Assembly (NCBI RefSeq): GCF_001428005.1
Contig: NZ_LMSB01000010.1
Location: 1-64,000, forward strand
Direction: 5' to 3'
DNA from: Arthrobacter sp. Soil736
GTDB taxonomy: Bacteria > Actinomycetota > Actinomycetes > Actinomycetales > Micrococcaceae
DNA length: 64,000 bases
The notes under the pieces were generated by a model. It was not told the origin of the DNA, did no database searches, and saw only the letters and a program-made list of their open reading frames with translations. Below, piece after piece: positions 1 through 10,833 of the stretch (positions are counted from its first letter, which is position 1; every line of letters starts with the position of its first letter). A program made the position numbers and the translations under genes.

Positions 1-11
1 GTCTTCGCCAT
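1..11 (-). CDS. Possible 5' end of a gene leaving the window
   Basis: An ATG read on the minus strand at position 11 opens a frame beginning Met-Ala-Lys that runs off the left edge. Only three codons and part of a fourth are visible, and no clear ribosome binding site precedes them, so this is only a possible start. The intergenic repeats between 90 and 255 separate it from the next gene. Confidence 0.2.
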
Positions 12-93
12 GGCACCAGTCTAGAAGGAAATAGAGGGGAACAGCGTAAGGCACGCCAATAATTTAGTGGCTACAAATGGTGATACAAAAGAA

Positions 94-135
94 GGGCCAC
101 GGCCCGGAAACTCAACGATCCCCGGGCCACGGCCC
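94..135. repeat. Paired GC-rich palindromes
   Basis: The 12-mer gggccacggccc occurs at 94-105 and again at 124-135. Each copy is itself an inverted repeat with a 2-nt centre, and ggcccgg (101-107) pairs with ccgggcc (122-128). The arrangement could fold as a terminator or form a cruciform between the gene leaving at the left edge and the 3' end of the inositol phosphate synthase gene. Its function is not established from sequence. Confidence 0.5.
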
Positions 136-167
136 CACGTAACTTCGGCTTAAAGCACGACGCTCCC

Positions 168-254
168 CCACCAAAAGTGAGAGAGCGTCGCGCGAAAACC
201 CACCACAAGTGAGAGAGCGTCGAGCCCAAACCCACCAAAAGTGAGAGAGCGTCG
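168..254. repeat. Three-copy 32-bp tandem repeat
   Basis: A 23-nt core starting ccaccaaaagtgagag and ending agcgtcg begins at 168, 200 and 232, an exact 32-bp period. Copy 2 differs from the others by one base. The linkers are 9 nt. Cacgacgctc at 156-165 is the reverse complement of gagcgtcgtg at 247-256, so the block can fold into alternative hairpins. It lies just past the stop of the inositol phosphate synthase gene and may terminate its transcript. Confidence 0.75.
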
Positions 255-270
255 TGAAGGGAGGGAGGGT

Positions 271-1356
271 TTAGCGCTCGACGTCGCCGCGGATGAAGGC
301 TTCAACCTTCTCACGGGCGAGGTCGTCGTTGAACTGCTCCGGCGGGGACTTCATGAAGTAGCTCGAGGCGGAGAGCAGCGGGCCGCCGATGCCGCGGTCC
401 AGGCCGATCTTGGCCGCGCGGACGGCGTCGATGATCACGCCGGCGGAGTTGGGCGAGTCCCAGACCTCCAGCTTGTATTCGAGCGACACCGGGGCGTCGC
501 CGAAGTTGCGGCCTTCAAGGCGGACGAAGGCCCACTTGCGGTCATCCAGCCACTGGACGTAGTCGGACGGGCCGATGTGGACGTCCTTGGCGGCCAGTTC
601 GGCTTCCACGTTGGACGTGACGGCCTGGGTCTTGGAGATCTTCTTGGATTCGAGGCGGTCGCGCTCGAGCATGTTCTTGAAGTCCATGTTGCCGCCGACG
701 TTCAGCTGGTAGGTACGGTCCAGCGTGACGCCGCGGTCTTCGAAGAGCTTGGCCATGACGCGGTGCGTGATGGTCGCGCCGATCTGGCTCTTGATGTCGT
801 CGCCCACGATCGGAACGCCGGCAGCGGTGAACTTGTCGGCCCACTCCTTGGTGCCGGCGAGGAACACGGGCAGGGCGTTGACGAAGGCGACGCCGGCGTC
901 GATGGCGCACTGCGCGTAGAACTCGGCGGCTTCCTGAGACCCGACCGGAAGGTAGCAGACCATGACGTCAACCTGGGCGTCCTTGAGGGCCTGGACAACG
1001 TCGACCGGCTCAGCAGGGGACTGCTCAATGGTTTCGAGGTAGTACCGGCCGAGGCCGTCAAGGGTGTGGCCGCGCTGCACGGTCACGCCGGTGGGCGGAA
1101 CGTCGGCGATCTTGATGGTGTTGTTCTCGCTGGCGAGGATGGCGTCGGCCAGGTCGACGCCGACCTTCTTGCCGTCGACGTCGAAGGCAGCGACGAACTG
1201 GACGTCGTTGACGTGGTACTTGCCGAACTCCACGTGCATCAGACCCGGGATCGTTGCCTGGGGGTCGGCATCCCGGTAATAGTGGACACCCTGGACCAGC
1301 GAGGCGGCGCAGTTACCCACACCGACGATTGCGACACGAATCGGATTTGAAGACAC
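271..1356 (-). CDS. ino1: Inositol-3-phosphate synthase
   Basis: Converts glucose 6-phosphate to 1L-myo-inositol 1-phosphate in an NAD-dependent reaction in the cytosol, the first step toward inositol lipids and mycothiol in actinobacteria. The N-terminus carries the dinucleotide-binding motif [16 protein letters not shown], and the protein continues with family blocks such as [18 protein letters not shown] and [14 protein letters not shown] chose the GTG at 1356 because AAAGGAG lies just upstream and the product then begins at the Rossmann strand. This gives 361 residues, the usual length for the actinobacterial short form. An upstream ATG at 1437 in the same frame would add 27 residues with no conserved features. 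The gene is monocistronic as far as can be seen. Confidence 0.95.
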   Translation of the reverse strand: MSSNPIRVAIVGVGNCAASLVQGVHYYRDADPQATIPGLMHVEFGKYHVNDVQFVAAFDVDGKKVGVDLADAILASENNTIKIADVPPTGVTVQRGHTLDGLGRYYLETIEQSPAEPVDVVQALKDAQVDVMVCYLPVGSQEAAEFYAQCAIDAGVAFVNALPVFLAGTKEWADKFTAAGVPIVGDDIKSQIGATITHRVMAKLFEDRGVTLDRTYQLNVGGNMDFKNMLERDRLESKKISKTQAVTSNVEAELAAKDVHIGPSDYVQWLDDRKWAFVRLEGRNFGDAPVSLEYKLEVWDSPNSAGVIIDAVRAAKIGLDRGIGGPLLSASSYFMKSPPEQFNDDLAREKVEAFIRGDVER

Positions 1357-1459
1357 GGAACTCCTTTGAGAACAAACTTCAGGTGCCCTGCGCGTCGGAC
1401 CCTGCTGTACGACGGCGTCTGACGGACACAGCGCCACGCGGCGCCCTAACAGTCTAACT

Positions 1460-1504
1460 AACTGCGCCGGAGCCCGCTTTGTTCCCGCATGCTCCGGCGC
1501 AGTT
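1460..1504 (-). terminator. Terminator of the aldo/keto reductase gene
   Basis: A perfect 14-bp inverted repeat, aactgcgccggagc (1460-1473) and gctccggcgcagtt (1491-1504), with a 17-nt loop lies 20 nt past the reductase stop codon. There is no long U tract, as is common for actinobacterial terminators. The remaining bases up to 1356 probably hold the ino1 promoter. Confidence 0.7.
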
Positions 1505-1523
1505 CATTACGATGCCGCCCGGC

Positions 1524-2573
1524 TCAGGCGCCGTGCCGGCTCTGCGCCCACAGGTTGATGTCCGATTCGACGGCGAACTCGTCAATCGCGGTCAGCTCGT
1601 CGGAGCTGAACTCCAGGTTGTTGATGGCCTGGAGGGTGTCTTCGAGCTGCTTCACGCTGGACGCGCCAACCAGGGCCGACGCGACGGGTGAGCCCTTGGG
1701 CTGGTCCCGGAGGATCCAGGCGATGGCCATCTGTGCCAGTGACTGGCCTCGGCCGGCGGCGATCTTGTTCAGCCCGCGGACCCGGTCCAGCTTGTCCTCG
1801 GTCAGGGCGGATTCGGAGAGGAACCGCTCCTTGGCCGCACGGGAATCGGCCGGGACGCCGCTGAGGTAGCGGTCCGTGAGCATGCCCTGCGCCAGCGGGG
1901 AGAACGCGATGGAGCCTGCGCCCACCTGGTCCAGCGCCTCGTAGAGGTTGGGCGAGCCGTTCTCGGTCCAGCGGTTCAGCATGGAGTAGCTGGGCTGGTG
2001 GATGAGCAGCGGAGTGCCGAGTTCCTTCAGGATCCGGGCCGCCTCGATGGTCTGCTCCGGCGTGTAGGAGGAGATGCCGGCGTACAGGGCCTTGCCGGAA
2101 CGCACGGCGTGGTCCAGTGCGCCCATGGTTTCCTCGAGCGGCGTCTCGGGGTCCGGCCGGTGGCTGTAGAAGATGTCCACGTAGTCCAGGCCCATGCGCT
2201 GGAGCGACTGGTCCAGGCTGGAGAGCAGGTACTTGCGCGAGCCCCACTCGCCGTACGGTCCGGGCCACATGTAGTAGCCGGCCTTGGTGGAGATGACCAG
2301 CTCGTCGCGGTACGGCTTGAAGTCGTCCTGCAGGTGCCGGCCGAAGTTGGTCTCGGCCGAGCCGTCCGGCGGCCCGTAGTTGTTGGCGAGGTCGAAATGG
2401 TTGACGCCGAGGTCGAACGCGCGGCGCAGGATGGCACGCTGCTCATCAAATCGCTTGTCGTCGCCGAAGTTGTGCCAGAGGCCCAGCGAGATGGCCGGAA
2501 GCTTCAGCCCGCTGCGTCCGACTCGGCGGTATGGCATGGTTTCGTAGCGGTTATCCGCAGCCAGAAAAGTCAT
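1524..2573 (-). CDS. Aldo/keto reductase (YghZ/GAP-reductase-like)
   Basis: Predicted NADPH-dependent aldo/keto reductase of the subgroup that includes E. coli YghZ (L-glyceraldehyde 3-phosphate reductase). The catalytic tetrad is recognisable: Asp and Tyr in FDLANNYGPPDGSAE, Lys in VISTKAGYYMWPGPYG and His in DIFYSHRPDPETP. The C-terminal cofactor region reads ALVGASSVKQLEDT. I place the start at the ATG at 2573 (MTFLAADNRYETMPYRR), giving 349 residues. An ATG three codons upstream at 2582 is also possible. Physiological substrate is unknown. The gene stands alone between two strong hairpins. Confidence 0.9.
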   Translation of the reverse strand: MTFLAADNRYETMPYRRVGRSGLKLPAISLGLWHNFGDDKRFDEQRAILRRAFDLGVNHFDLANNYGPPDGSAETNFGRHLQDDFKPYRDELVISTKAGYYMWPGPYGEWGSRKYLLSSLDQSLQRMGLDYVDIFYSHRPDPETPLEETMGALDHAVRSGKALYAGISSYTPEQTIEAARILKELGTPLLIHQPSYSMLNRWTENGSPNLYEALDQVGAGSIAFSPLAQGMLTDRYLSGVPADSRAAKERFLSESALTEDKLDRVRGLNKIAAGRGQSLAQMAIAWILRDQPKGSPVASALVGASSVKQLEDTLQAINNLEFSSDELTAIDEFAVESDINLWAQSRHGA

Positions 2574-2603
2574 GCGTTCCATCCTGCCAGCGCCTGCGGA
2601 GCT

Positions 2604-2651
2604 GCGGGGCGGGCGTCCAGCATCCGGTCACCGGAAGGACGCCCGCCCCGC
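2604..2651 (-). terminator. Terminator of the treXYZ operon
   Basis: A perfect 15-bp stem, gcggggcgggcgtcc (2604-2618) and ggacgcccgccccgc (2637-2651), with an 18-nt loop lies directly after the treZ stop. It separates the trehalose operon from the aldo/keto reductase gene. Confidence 0.8.
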
Positions 2652-2671
2652 CCGCTCAGTCGCGAAGGCGC

Positions 2672-4462
2672 TCAGTCGCGGAGGACGGCGGCGCTCAGCG
2701 GCGGCAGCTCCACCTGGACGCCGTCCGTCCGTACGGCGTCGTCGGTGGCGAGCAGCAGCGTGGTGCCCGGACGGTCCAGGCTGACGGGACGGTCTGCGAA
2801 GTTCAGCACAACCTGCACGCCGCCGCGCCGGTACCGGAGCCAGCGGGCGTCGTCGTCGAACTCGACGGCGGTGTCCGCAAAGCCCAGGCCCGCGAGTTCC
2901 GGAGTTGACCGCCGCAGCGCAATCAGCGAGCGGTACAGCTCCAGGAGGCGGGCGTGGTGGCCGGCGGACGCTTCCGCCCAGTCCAGTTTGGAGCGGGTGA
3001 AGGTCTCCGGATCCTGCGGATCGGGCACGACGGCGGGATCCCACCCCATGCGCTCGAACTCCCTGATCCTGCCCTCGGCGGTGGCCTTGCCCAGCTCGGG
3101 CTCCGGATGCGAGGTGAAGAACTGCCACGGGGTGGTGGCCCCGTACTCCTCCCCCATGAACAGCATGGGCGTGAACGGGCCGGTCAGGGTCAGCACGGCG
3201 GCCAGGGCCAGGCTGCCGTACGGCAGTGACTGGGACAGCCGGTCCCCGGTGGCCCTGTTCCCGATCTGGTCATGGTTCTGTGAGCAGACCACCAGCGCGG
3301 CCGGATGGACGGCGCTGAAATTGATCGGCCGGCCGTGGTGGCGGCCGCGGAAGCTGGAGTAGCTGCCGTCGTGGAAGAACCCGTCACGCAGCACCTTGGC
3401 GAGTGCCCCGAGCGAGTCGAAGTCACTGTAGTAGCCGGTGGTTTCGCCGCTGACGTTGACGTGGACGGCATGGTGGAAGTCGTCGCTCCACTGGCCTGCC
3501 AGTCCGTAGCCGTTGACATCCCGGGGATACAGCAGCCGCGGATTGTTGAGGTCGGACTCCGCGATGAGCGTCAGCGGGCGGCCCGCCTCGGACGACAGGG
3601 CGTCCGCCAGCGCGCCGAACTCCTCCAGGATGTGAACGGCCCGCTCATCCTTCAGGGCGTGCACCGCGTCCAGGCGGAGTCCGTCCACCCGATAGTCGCG
3701 CAGCCACATGGCCACGTTGTCCAGGATGTACTGGCGGACGTGGTCGGACCCCGGCCCGTCCAAATTGACGGAGTCGCCCCACGTGTTGCCTTCGCCGTAC
3801 TTGAGGTACGGGCCGTACCTGGGGAGGTAGTTCCCGCTCGGCCCGAGGTGGTTGTAGACCACGTCCTGTATGACGCCAAGGCCGGCCGCGTGGGCAGCGT
3901 CCACGAACCGCTGATACGCCGCCGGGCCGCCGTAGCCTTCATGCACGGCGAACCACTGGACGCCGTCATAGCCCCAGTTGTGCGTGCCGTTGAAGGCATT
4001 CACCGGCAGCAGCTCAATGAAGTCGATGCCCAGGCCGGCGAGGTAGTCCAGCTTGCCTGCCGCGGCGTCCAGCGTCCCTTCGGGCGTGAACGTTCCGATG
4101 TGGAGTTCGTAAATGACGGCGCCCTGGAGCTCCTTGCCCTGCCACTCCGCGTCCTGCCAGCGGTGGGCGCCGGGGTCGAAGGTCCGGGACAGGGCATGGA
4201 CGCCTTCGGGCTGCCGGCGGGTCCGGGGGTCCGGCAGCGGGATTTCGTCGCCGTCGAGCAGGTATCCGTAATCCACGTCGGCGCCGGCCGGTGCGTCCGC
4301 GGCCGTCCACCAGCCTTCGTCCGCCGGCGCGTTGCCGGGACGGCGGCCCATCTCGTACCGCTCGCCGCCGGCCAGCAGAGTCACGGCGCCTGGCTCGGGC
4401 GCCCAGACATCGAAGCGCCCCGCTCCCTGCACCGGCCTGGCCGCATCGTTGGGCTGCGTCAT
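2672..4462 (-). CDS. treZ: Malto-oligosyltrehalose trehalohydrolase
   Basis: Releases trehalose from maltooligosyl trehalose, the last step of the TreX-TreY-TreZ route from glycogen-type glucan. GH13 protein of 596 residues. An N-terminal beta-sandwich ([17 protein letters not shown]) precedes the barrel. The nucleophile Asp is in [10 protein letters not shown], the acid/base Glu in [13 protein letters not shown], and the third Asp in [17 protein letters not shown]. The ATG overlaps the treY stop by 4 bp (ATGA), indicating translational coupling as the last gene of the operon. Confidence 0.95.
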   Translation of the reverse strand: MTQPNDAARPVQGAGRFDVWAPEPGAVTLLAGGERYEMGRRPGNAPADEGWWTAADAPAGADVDYGYLLDGDEIPLPDPRTRRQPEGVHALSRTFDPGAHRWQDAEWQGKELQGAVIYELHIGTFTPEGTLDAAAGKLDYLAGLGIDFIELLPVNAFNGTHNWGYDGVQWFAVHEGYGGPAAYQRFVDAAHAAGLGVIQDVVYNHLGPSGNYLPRYGPYLKYGEGNTWGDSVNLDGPGSDHVRQYILDNVAMWLRDYRVDGLRLDAVHALKDERAVHILEEFGALADALSSEAGRPLTLIAESDLNNPRLLYPRDVNGYGLAGQWSDDFHHAVHVNVSGETTGYYSDFDSLGALAKVLRDGFFHDGSYSSFRGRHHGRPINFSAVHPAALVVCSQNHDQIGNRATGDRLSQSLPYGSLALAAVLTLTGPFTPMLFMGEEYGATTPWQFFTSHPEPELGKATAEGRIREFERMGWDPAVVPDPQDPETFTRSKLDWAEASAGHHARLLELYRSLIALRRSTPELAGLGFADTAVEFDDDARWLRYRRGGVQVVLNFADRPVSLDRPGTTLLLATDDAVRTDGVQVELPPLSAAVLRD

Positions 4463-6777
4463 GACTTGCCTCCTGTCGCGGGGACCAACAAAGCCACCGG
4501 ATAGGCCCGGAAGACCTCTGACAGCGCCGCCGGCCCCGGTCCGAAGGTGGTGCCGGTCAGTTCGTCCGTCATGGCGGTCTCCAGTTCGACGGCGGTTTCC
4601 CGCCAGCCGCCCGACTGCTCCAGCCCGTAGGGAAGCCGTGTGGCAAGCGTCAGCACTCCCCCGGCGCCGCGGTCGAACGCCACCACGTGCCCGGCAGCGG
4701 GGCCGCTGGCCTGCACAGGGCGGTAGCCGGTGAAGAGCTCCGGCCGGTCCCGGCGCAGCCGGAGCGCCCTCGAGGTGACCAGCAGCTTGGCCGCCTCGTC
4801 CTGGAAGGAGTCCGGCCGGTGGCCGGCGTCCAGGTGCTCCAAGGCCCGTATCCGCTCATCGAATCTGAAGGGGCGCCGGTTGTCCGGATCGGTCAGCGAC
4901 CTGTCCCAGAACTCGGTGCCCTGGTACACGTCCGGGACTCCAGGCATGGTCAGCTGGACAAGCTTTGCCGAAAGCGAGTTCGACGCACCGTGCGGCGCCA
5001 GGAGCCCCACCAGGGCCTCAACTTCCGCACGTACCTCCGGATTATCGAAGGCGGAGTCGACGACGGCGGCGAGGGCCTCCTCGAATGCCGGATCCGGATC
5101 GGTCCAGCTGGTCGAGTTCCCGGCTTCGCGCGCCGCTTTCAGGGCGTATGACTGAAGGCGTTTCCGGCTGGCCGGCCATGCCCCGGCGATGGCCTGCCAG
5201 AGCAGGGTGGACAGCGGACCGTCCGGCAGCGGAGCGTGGGCATTCAGCCTGTCCAAGGCCTTTTCCCATTCCGGCGCGGCTTCGGCGATGACCGAGATCC
5301 GGGCACGGGTGTCCTCGCTGCGCTTGGTGTCGTGCGTGCCCAAAGTGGTCATGGATAGCGGGAGTTCGGCCTGCCGGCGGGCCATCCGGGCGTGGAACTC
5401 CGCCGGCTCCAGCGAAAACTCGGTGGGGTCGGCGCCCACCTCGGTGAGCGTACCCAGCCGGTTGTAGCGGAAGAACGCGGTGTCCTCCACGCCTTTGGCC
5501 ATGACCATGCCCGACGTCTGCTGGAACCTGCGGGAGATCTCGAGGTCGGTGTCCATCAGCAGGGGCTGCAGGAGGTGGACGGCCTGGTCCAGCTCGGGAC
5601 GCCTGCGCACGGCGAGCTCGCAGGCTTCCTTCAGGATCTCCGCGCCCTCCGGAAGGTAGCTTCGGTACACGGGGAACGCCGCGATGATCTCCGCGATCGC
5701 GTCCGCGGCCGCATCACGGGAAATCCCGGCCCGCTCAGGCACGAGCCTGGCCAGGCGCAGGATTTCAGAGTGCAGGATGCCGTCGGTGATCCGGCGCTTG
5801 GTCCCCCGGATCATGTCCTCGTAGTCGGCCGGCTCGCCGCCGCGCAGCCGTGCGTCCAGACGGTCCAGCAGCTCCTGACCCCGCGGGTCCACGAAGACCC
5901 TGTCGACGTCCGCGAGGGCGTCATAGCCGGTGGTGCCTTCACACTCGAAGCTCGCCGGCAGCTGCTCGCCCGGTTCGAGGATCTTTTCGATGAGCAGGTA
6001 CGCGCCGTCGGTGGCGCCGCGGAGCCGTTTCAGGTACCCCTCGGGATCGGCCAGGCCGTCCGGGTGGTCGATCCGCAGCCCTTCGGCCAGCCCCTCGCGG
6101 AACCAGCGCACCACTTCCTGGTGCGCTTCATCGAAGACCGAGGGCACCTCCACCCGGATGCCGGCGAGCGTGTTCACCGCGAAGAACCGGCGGTAGTTCA
6201 GCTCGTTGTCGGCGCGCCGCCAGCCCACAAGTTCGTAATGCTGCCGGCCGTGGACGTCCCGCGGGGAGTCGCCGTCCCGGTAGCTGCCCTCGGCCAGCGG
6301 GAAGCGGTGGTCGTAGTACCGCAGCTCGCCGTCCTTGATCTCGAGCTCGTCCAGATCGTCGTCGCTACCCAGGACAGGGATCCGGATGCGGCCGCCGGCA
6401 AGGTCCCAGTCGACGTCGAACGCCTCGGCGTAGCGGGAGCCGCGCCCTTCCTTGAGCAGCGACCACCACCACGGGTTCTGCGGCGGCGACGCCACACCCA
6501 CGTGGTTCGGCACGATGTCGATCAGCACGCCCATGCCCGCAGCGCGGGCGGCCCTGGAGACAGCCGCCAGCCCTTCCGGGCCGCCGCGCTCCGGGTCCAC
6601 CACGGAGGGATCGGTGACGTCATAGCCGTGGTCGGAGCCGCTCTCTGCCTTCAGGATGGGCGAAAGGTAGATCCAGTCCGCCCCGAGCGACTTCAGGTAG
6701 GGCACGGTCTCGGCGGCGTCAAACAGCGTGAATCCCCGCCTGATCTGCAGCCGGTACGTCGAGGCGGGTGTCCTCAT
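4459..6777 (-). CDS. treY: Malto-oligosyltrehalose synthase
   Basis: Rearranges the reducing-end alpha-1,4 bond of maltodextrins to alpha,alpha-1,1, giving maltooligosyl trehalose. GH13 family, 772 residues. Motifs in order: [25 protein letters not shown] with the nucleophile Asp, [14 protein letters not shown] with the catalytic Glu, and [14 protein letters not shown] chose the ATG at 6777 ([16 protein letters not shown]), which matches the usual N-terminus and overlaps the treX stop by 4 bp. The same frame stays open a further 400 bp upstream, but that is a shadow of the repetitive treX tail. Confidence 0.95.
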   Translation of the reverse strand: MRTPASTYRLQIRRGFTLFDAAETVPYLKSLGADWIYLSPILKAESGSDHGYDVTDPSVVDPERGGPEGLAAVSRAARAAGMGVLIDIVPNHVGVASPPQNPWWWSLLKEGRGSRYAEAFDVDWDLAGGRIRIPVLGSDDDLDELEIKDGELRYYDHRFPLAEGSYRDGDSPRDVHGRQHYELVGWRRADNELNYRRFFAVNTLAGIRVEVPSVFDEAHQEVVRWFREGLAEGLRIDHPDGLADPEGYLKRLRGATDGAYLLIEKILEPGEQLPASFECEGTTGYDALADVDRVFVDPRGQELLDRLDARLRGGEPADYEDMIRGTKRRITDGILHSEILRLARLVPERAGISRDAAADAIAEIIAAFPVYRSYLPEGAEILKEACELAVRRRPELDQAVHLLQPLLMDTDLEISRRFQQTSGMVMAKGVEDTAFFRYNRLGTLTEVGADPTEFSLEPAEFHARMARRQAELPLSMTTLGTHDTKRSEDTRARISVIAEAAPEWEKALDRLNAHAPLPDGPLSTLLWQAIAGAWPASRKRLQSYALKAAREAGNSTSWTDPDPAFEEALAAVVDSAFDNPEVRAEVEALVGLLAPHGASNSLSAKLVQLTMPGVPDVYQGTEFWDRSLTDPDNRRPFRFDERIRALEHLDAGHRPDSFQDEAAKLLVTSRALRLRRDRPELFTGYRPVQASGPAAGHVVAFDRGAGGVLTLATRLPYGLEQSGGWRETAVELETAMTDELTGTTFGPGPAALSEVFRAYPVALLVPATGGKS

Positions 6778-9170
6778 GAGCCCGTCCCGCCCTGCTTGCC
6801 TGGCCGCCGCCTGCCCGCGGTCTTGGCCGCTGCCTTCCCTTCGGGCTTCGCCGCTGCCTTCCCTTCGGGCTTCGCCGCGGCCTTCTCTTCGGGCGCCTTC
6901 TCCTCCGGCTGCGCCGCGGCCTTCTCTTCGGGCTGCGCCGCGGCCGTCTTGGTCTTCTTCGGCTCCGGAACCGCGGTTATCGTGGGCGCCGCGGTTTCGG
7001 TCGCCGCCGTCTGCGACAACGCTGCAAGCGAGGCTGCCACCGAGTGGTCGGGCTCCACTTCCGGTGCGCTGTACGCACGCAGTACCACCAGCGATTTGGC
7101 GGCCACCGGTAGGACACCGCCGGCCGCAACCGGTTCCGTATCCGCGTGGTGGCCCGCGGTGTCGATGATGATGTCCCATGCGGGGGCGTGTTCGTCGGAT
7201 GGCAGCGTGAACTTAACTTCGTCGTCGTCCGCATTGAAGTACAGGACGAAGTTGACGTCTGTGATCCGGCGCCCGCGGTTGTCCTTGCCCTGGATGCCGT
7301 CACCGTTGAGGAATACGCCCACGGACCGACCCAGGCCGCTGTCCCAGTCTGCCGGCGTCATGGTGGAGGCGTCGACGTCCAGCCATTCGATGTCCGGAAG
7401 TCTCTCCCCTTCGCCACGGAGCACCGGCCTGCCGTCGAAGAATTTGCTGCGGCGGAACGTTGGGTGCTTGTGTCTGAGCGCGTTGACGGCGGCGGTAAAC
7501 TCCACGAGCGGCTGGTCCACATTGTCCCAGTTGATCCAGGTCAGTTCGGAGTCCTGGCAGTAGCCGTTGTTGTTGCCCTGCTGGGTGCGGCCCAGTTCGT
7601 CGCCGTGCAGCAGCATGGGGACACCCTGGGACAGCAGCAGCGAGGCGATGAAGTTGCGCTGCTGGCGGGCGCGGAGACCCAGGACCTTGGGATCGTCGGT
7701 GGGCCCTTCGGCGCCGCAGTTCCAGGATCGGTTATGCGATTCGCCGTCGTTGTTGCCTTCGCCGTTGGCCTCGTTGTGCTTCTCGTTATAGGAGACCAGG
7801 TCCGCCAGTGTGAAGCCGTCATGGGCCGTGACGAAGTTGATCGACGCCACCGGACGGCGCCCGGAGTGCTCATAGAGGTCGGCGGAGCCGGTAATCCTGG
7901 AGGCGAATTCGCCCAGCGTGGCCGGTTCGCCCCGCCAGAAGTCGCGGACTGTGTCGCGGTATTTGCCGTTCCATTCGGTCCACTGCGGCGGGAAGTTGCC
8001 CACCTGGTAGCCGCCGGGGCCGACGTCCCACGGCTCGGCGATCAGCTTGACCTGGGAGACCACCGGGTCCTGCTGGATAAGCTCGAAGAAGGTGGACAGC
8101 TTGTCGACGTCATAGAACTCGCGGGCCAGCGTGGAGGCGAGGTCAAAGCGGAACCCGTCCACGTGCATCTCGGTGACCCAGTAGCGCAGGGAGTCCATGA
8201 GCAGCTGCAGGGAGTGCGGCTGGCGGACGTTCAGCGAGTTGCCGGTGCCGGTGTAGTCCATGTAGTGCTTCTCATCGCCCTCCATGAGCCGGTAGTAGGC
8301 GGCGTTGTCGATGCCCTTGAAGGACAGCGTGGGCCCGAGGTGGTTACCCTCCGCCGTGTGGTTGTAGACCACGTCAAGGATGACCTCTATGCCGGCGCGG
8401 TGCAGCGAGCGGACCATGGCCTTGAAGTCCTGGACCTGCTGGCCGGTGTCGCCGGTGGAGCTGTAGCTGTTGTGCGGGGCGAAGAACCCGATGGTGTTGT
8501 AGCCCCAGTAGTTGTTCAGCCCCTTGTCCTCCAGGATGCCGTCGTTGACGAACTGGTGCACCGGCATGAGCTCGATCGCGGTGACGCCGAGCTTCTGCAG
8601 GTGGGAGATGACCGCGGGGTGGGCAACGCCGGCGTACGTGCCGCGCTGTTCCTCGGGGATCTCGGGGTGGAGCTGCGTCAGGCCCTTGACGTGGGCTTCG
8701 TAGATCACCGACTGGTGGTACGGGATCCGCGGGAGGTGGTCGCCGTCCCAGTCGAAGAACGGGTTGATGACCACGCCCATCATCATGTGGGGCGCGGAGT
8801 CTTTGTCATTGCGGGAGTCGGGGTCGCCCATGTTGTAGGAGAACAGGGCGGGATCCCAGTCAATCTGGCCGTGCACTGCCTTGGCGTACGGGTCCAGGAG
8901 GAGCTTGTTCGGGTTGAAGCGGTTGCCGGAGTCGGGGTCGTAGGGTCCGTGCACGCGGTAGCCGTACTTCTGGCCGGGCTGGACCTGCGGCAGGTAGCAG
9001 TGCCACACGTACCCGTCCACTTCCTCTACGGGGACCCTGGTTTCGGTGCCGTCCTCCTCGAAGAGGCACAGTTCAATTTTGTCTGCCCTTTCGCTGAACA
9101 ATGCGAAATTGGTTCCGGTTCCGTCGAAGGTGGCGCCAAGGGGGTACGCCGATCCGGGCCAGATTTCCAT
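6774..9170 (-). CDS. treX: Glycogen debranching enzyme
   Basis: Hydrolyses alpha-1,6 branches of glycogen or dextrins, supplying linear maltodextrin to TreY. Called glgX in other contexts. An N-terminal CBM48-type region ([20 protein letters not shown]) is followed by the GH13 barrel with [26 protein letters not shown] (nucleophile), [15 protein letters not shown] (acid/base Glu) and [18 protein letters not shown]. The ATG at 9170 is preceded by AGGAG at good spacing and yields 798 residues. Beyond the catalytic unit is an odd tail of about 75 residues made of Ala/Lys/Pro/Glu repeats ([16 protein letters not shown]), ending in a basic stretch. First gene of the operon. Its promoter must lie in the 71 bp up to 9242 or further upstream. 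Confidence 0.95.
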   Translation of the reverse strand: MEIWPGSAYPLGATFDGTGTNFALFSERADKIELCLFEEDGTETRVPVEEVDGYVWHCYLPQVQPGQKYGYRVHGPYDPDSGNRFNPNKLLLDPYAKAVHGQIDWDPALFSYNMGDPDSRNDKDSAPHMMMGVVINPFFDWDGDHLPRIPYHQSVIYEAHVKGLTQLHPEIPEEQRGTYAGVAHPAVISHLQKLGVTAIELMPVHQFVNDGILEDKGLNNYWGYNTIGFFAPHNSYSSTGDTGQQVQDFKAMVRSLHRAGIEVILDVVYNHTAEGNHLGPTLSFKGIDNAAYYRLMEGDEKHYMDYTGTGNSLNVRQPHSLQLLMDSLRYWVTEMHVDGFRFDLASTLAREFYDVDKLSTFFELIQQDPVVSQVKLIAEPWDVGPGGYQVGNFPPQWTEWNGKYRDTVRDFWRGEPATLGEFASRITGSADLYEHSGRRPVASINFVTAHDGFTLADLVSYNEKHNEANGEGNNDGESHNRSWNCGAEGPTDDPKVLGLRARQQRNFIASLLLSQGVPMLLHGDELGRTQQGNNNGYCQDSELTWINWDNVDQPLVEFTAAVNALRHKHPTFRRSKFFDGRPVLRGEGERLPDIEWLDVDASTMTPADWDSGLGRSVGVFLNGDGIQGKDNRGRRITDVNFVLYFNADDDEVKFTLPSDEHAPAWDIIIDTAGHHADTEPVAAGGVLPVAAKSLVVLRAYSAPEVEPDHSVAASLAALSQTAATETAAPTITAVPEPKKTKTAAAQPEEKAAAQPEEKAPEEKAAAKPEGKAAAKPEGKAAAKTAGRRRPGKQGGTGS

Positions 9171-9241
9171 TCGTGCTCCTATTACGTTGTCCAACAGATA
9201 GTCCGGCAGGCACTCCTACACCACCCGCGAGGAACTTGGTC

Positions 9242-10813
9242 TTACCGTAGCGGGTGGGTGTGACTATTACGATTTTCCAGCCGCTGATTACTAAGCATGC
9301 TGACTTTATCCCAGATTCCGGGTATCGCGTCCGCAATCCGCCCCGCGGTCAGCGGCGCGCCGCCCGACGCTGCGGCTCCGGCGCGGGCATGAAGGCTCGC
9401 CGCCATGGCGGCAATGGCCGCCCACCGCTCGTCCGGGTCGATGCCCGCCGCACCGAAACGCGCGACGTCGGACCCCACCTGGGCGAGCAGCGCGCCGATG
9501 ACGCCGGCCAGCACGTCGCCGCTGCCGGCGGTGGCCAGCCAGGGCGTGCCTTCAGCCTGGCTGTAGAAGTCCTGGTAGGGCGATGCCACCAAGGTGGTGG
9601 CGCCCTTGAGCAGCACGGTGGCCTCCGTGAGGCCCGCGGCCTGCCGGGCCGCCGCGAGGGTGGACGCCTCCACCGCGGCGCGGTCCAGGCCGGCTCCGAG
9701 GCGCGTCAGCAGTGTTGCGAGCTCGCCGGCATGCGGGGTCAGGATGACCTGCGGGGCCAGCACATCCGGCAGCACGGGCAGCGCGCCGGCGTCTGCCACG
9801 GTGGGCAGGCCTGAATCCGCGGCGTCGCGGACCCGCTGCATCTGGTCGCCGTCCGAGCCGTCCATGCCGGAGCCCACGAGCCACGCCTGCACGTGCGTCT
9901 CGGCCACCGTCCCCGAGCTGCACACCACTTCGGGACAGCTCTGCCGGATGAGGTCGGCAACGTCGGGCGGCCCGAGGTAGCGCACCATGCCCACGCCCGC
10001 GGCCAATGCACCGCGGCAGGCGAGCACGGCGGCGCCGGGGTACTCCGGGGATCCCGCCACGATGCCGAGGACGCCGCGGGAATACTTGTGCGAGCGGCGC
10101 CCGGGTTTGGGCAGGAGGGTGGCGAGGTCCGAAGCTTCCAGCCGCCGCAGCGCCGGCCAGGGAAGCCCTTCCTCGATCCCGATCGGGACAATGTGGACCC
10201 GTCCGGCGAAGTCGGCGCCCGGGTCTGCCAGCAGGCCGGCCTTGGCGCCGCCAAACGTGACAGTGAGATCGGCCGGGAGCACCGGGTCCGATGCCTCGCC
10301 CGTATCGGAGTTCACGCCGCTCGGAACATCGCAGGCCACCACGAGGCCGCGATTCCCGCGGGCAAGACCGGCAACGAGTTCGGCGGCGGCTCCGCGGAGC
10401 CCGCCCTGCGCGCCGGTTCCCAGCAGGGCATCAATGACGACGTCGGCCCTCCCGGCCAGCGCGGCCAGCTCACCGGCGTTCGCCTCGGTCAGGGTGCGCA
10501 CGCGGCCGCCGGCCCGTTCAAAGGCCGCGAGTGCGTCGGGGTGGGCGCCGCCCGAGGCGAGGACCGCCGTCGTACGCATGCCCCGTCCGGCGAGGTGCGC
10601 GGCCGCGAAGAGGCCGTCCCCGCCGTTGTTCCCCTTGCCGGCAAGGACCGCGACGCTGGAGCCGTAGAGGCGCCGGCCGCGGGAGCGCAGCTCCGCGATG
10701 ACTGCGTTGGCGAGGCCATGGGCCGCCCGCTGCATGAGAACAGCGCCCATACCTGAATCCAGTAGAGGCTTTTCAGCTTCGCGTATCTGGGTTCCGGTAT
10801 AGGCGCTGATCAT
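9242..10813 (-). CDS. nnrD: Bifunctional NAD(P)H-hydrate epimerase/dehydratase
   Basis: Repairs damaged NAD(P)H hydrates. The N-terminal half (about residues 1-210) is the YjeF-N epimerase with VLAGKGNNGGDGLFAAAHLA. The C-terminal half is the ADP-dependent ribokinase-like dehydratase with VILTPHAGELATLL, TVLLKGATTLVASP and the nucleotide-binding ATAGSGDVLAGVIGALLAQ. At 523 residues it is the usual fused length, so both activities are expected. The last ten or so residues (RLENRNSHTHPLR) look like run-on past the domain. It is followed by acpS upstream on the same strand with a 20-nt gap, the usual glmS-acpS-nnrD arrangement. Confidence 0.93.
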   Translation of the reverse strand: MISAYTGTQIREAEKPLLDSGMGAVLMQRAAHGLANAVIAELRSRGRRLYGSSVAVLAGKGNNGGDGLFAAAHLAGRGMRTTAVLASGGAHPDALAAFERAGGRVRTLTEANAGELAALAGRADVVIDALLGTGAQGGLRGAAAELVAGLARGNRGLVVACDVPSGVNSDTGEASDPVLPADLTVTFGGAKAGLLADPGADFAGRVHIVPIGIEEGLPWPALRRLEASDLATLLPKPGRRSHKYSRGVLGIVAGSPEYPGAAVLACRGALAAGVGMVRYLGPPDVADLIRQSCPEVVCSSGTVAETHVQAWLVGSGMDGSDGDQMQRVRDAADSGLPTVADAGALPVLPDVLAPQVILTPHAGELATLLTRLGAGLDRAAVEASTLAAARQAAGLTEATVLLKGATTLVASPYQDFYSQAEGTPWLATAGSGDVLAGVIGALLAQVGSDVARFGAAGIDPDERWAAIAAMAASLHARAGAAASGGAPLTAGRIADAIPGIWDKVSMLSNQRLENRNSHTHPLR

Positions 10814-10833
10814 TCAGTGCAGTCCGTTCGGTA

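Noticed and set aside
168-254. Repeat array resembling a small CRISPR
   Set aside because: The period is 32 bp with only 9-nt linkers, far too short for spacers, there are just three copies, and no cas gene is near.
5392-7563. Very long plus-strand open frame opposite treY and treX
   Set aside because: It is antisense to two clear GH13 genes, has no recognisable domain, and long antisense frames are expected in GC-rich coding DNA.
7146-9263. Long plus-strand open frame opposite treX
   Set aside because: Composition is rich in Val/Gly/Ala with no family match, and it is the complement of conserved treX codons.
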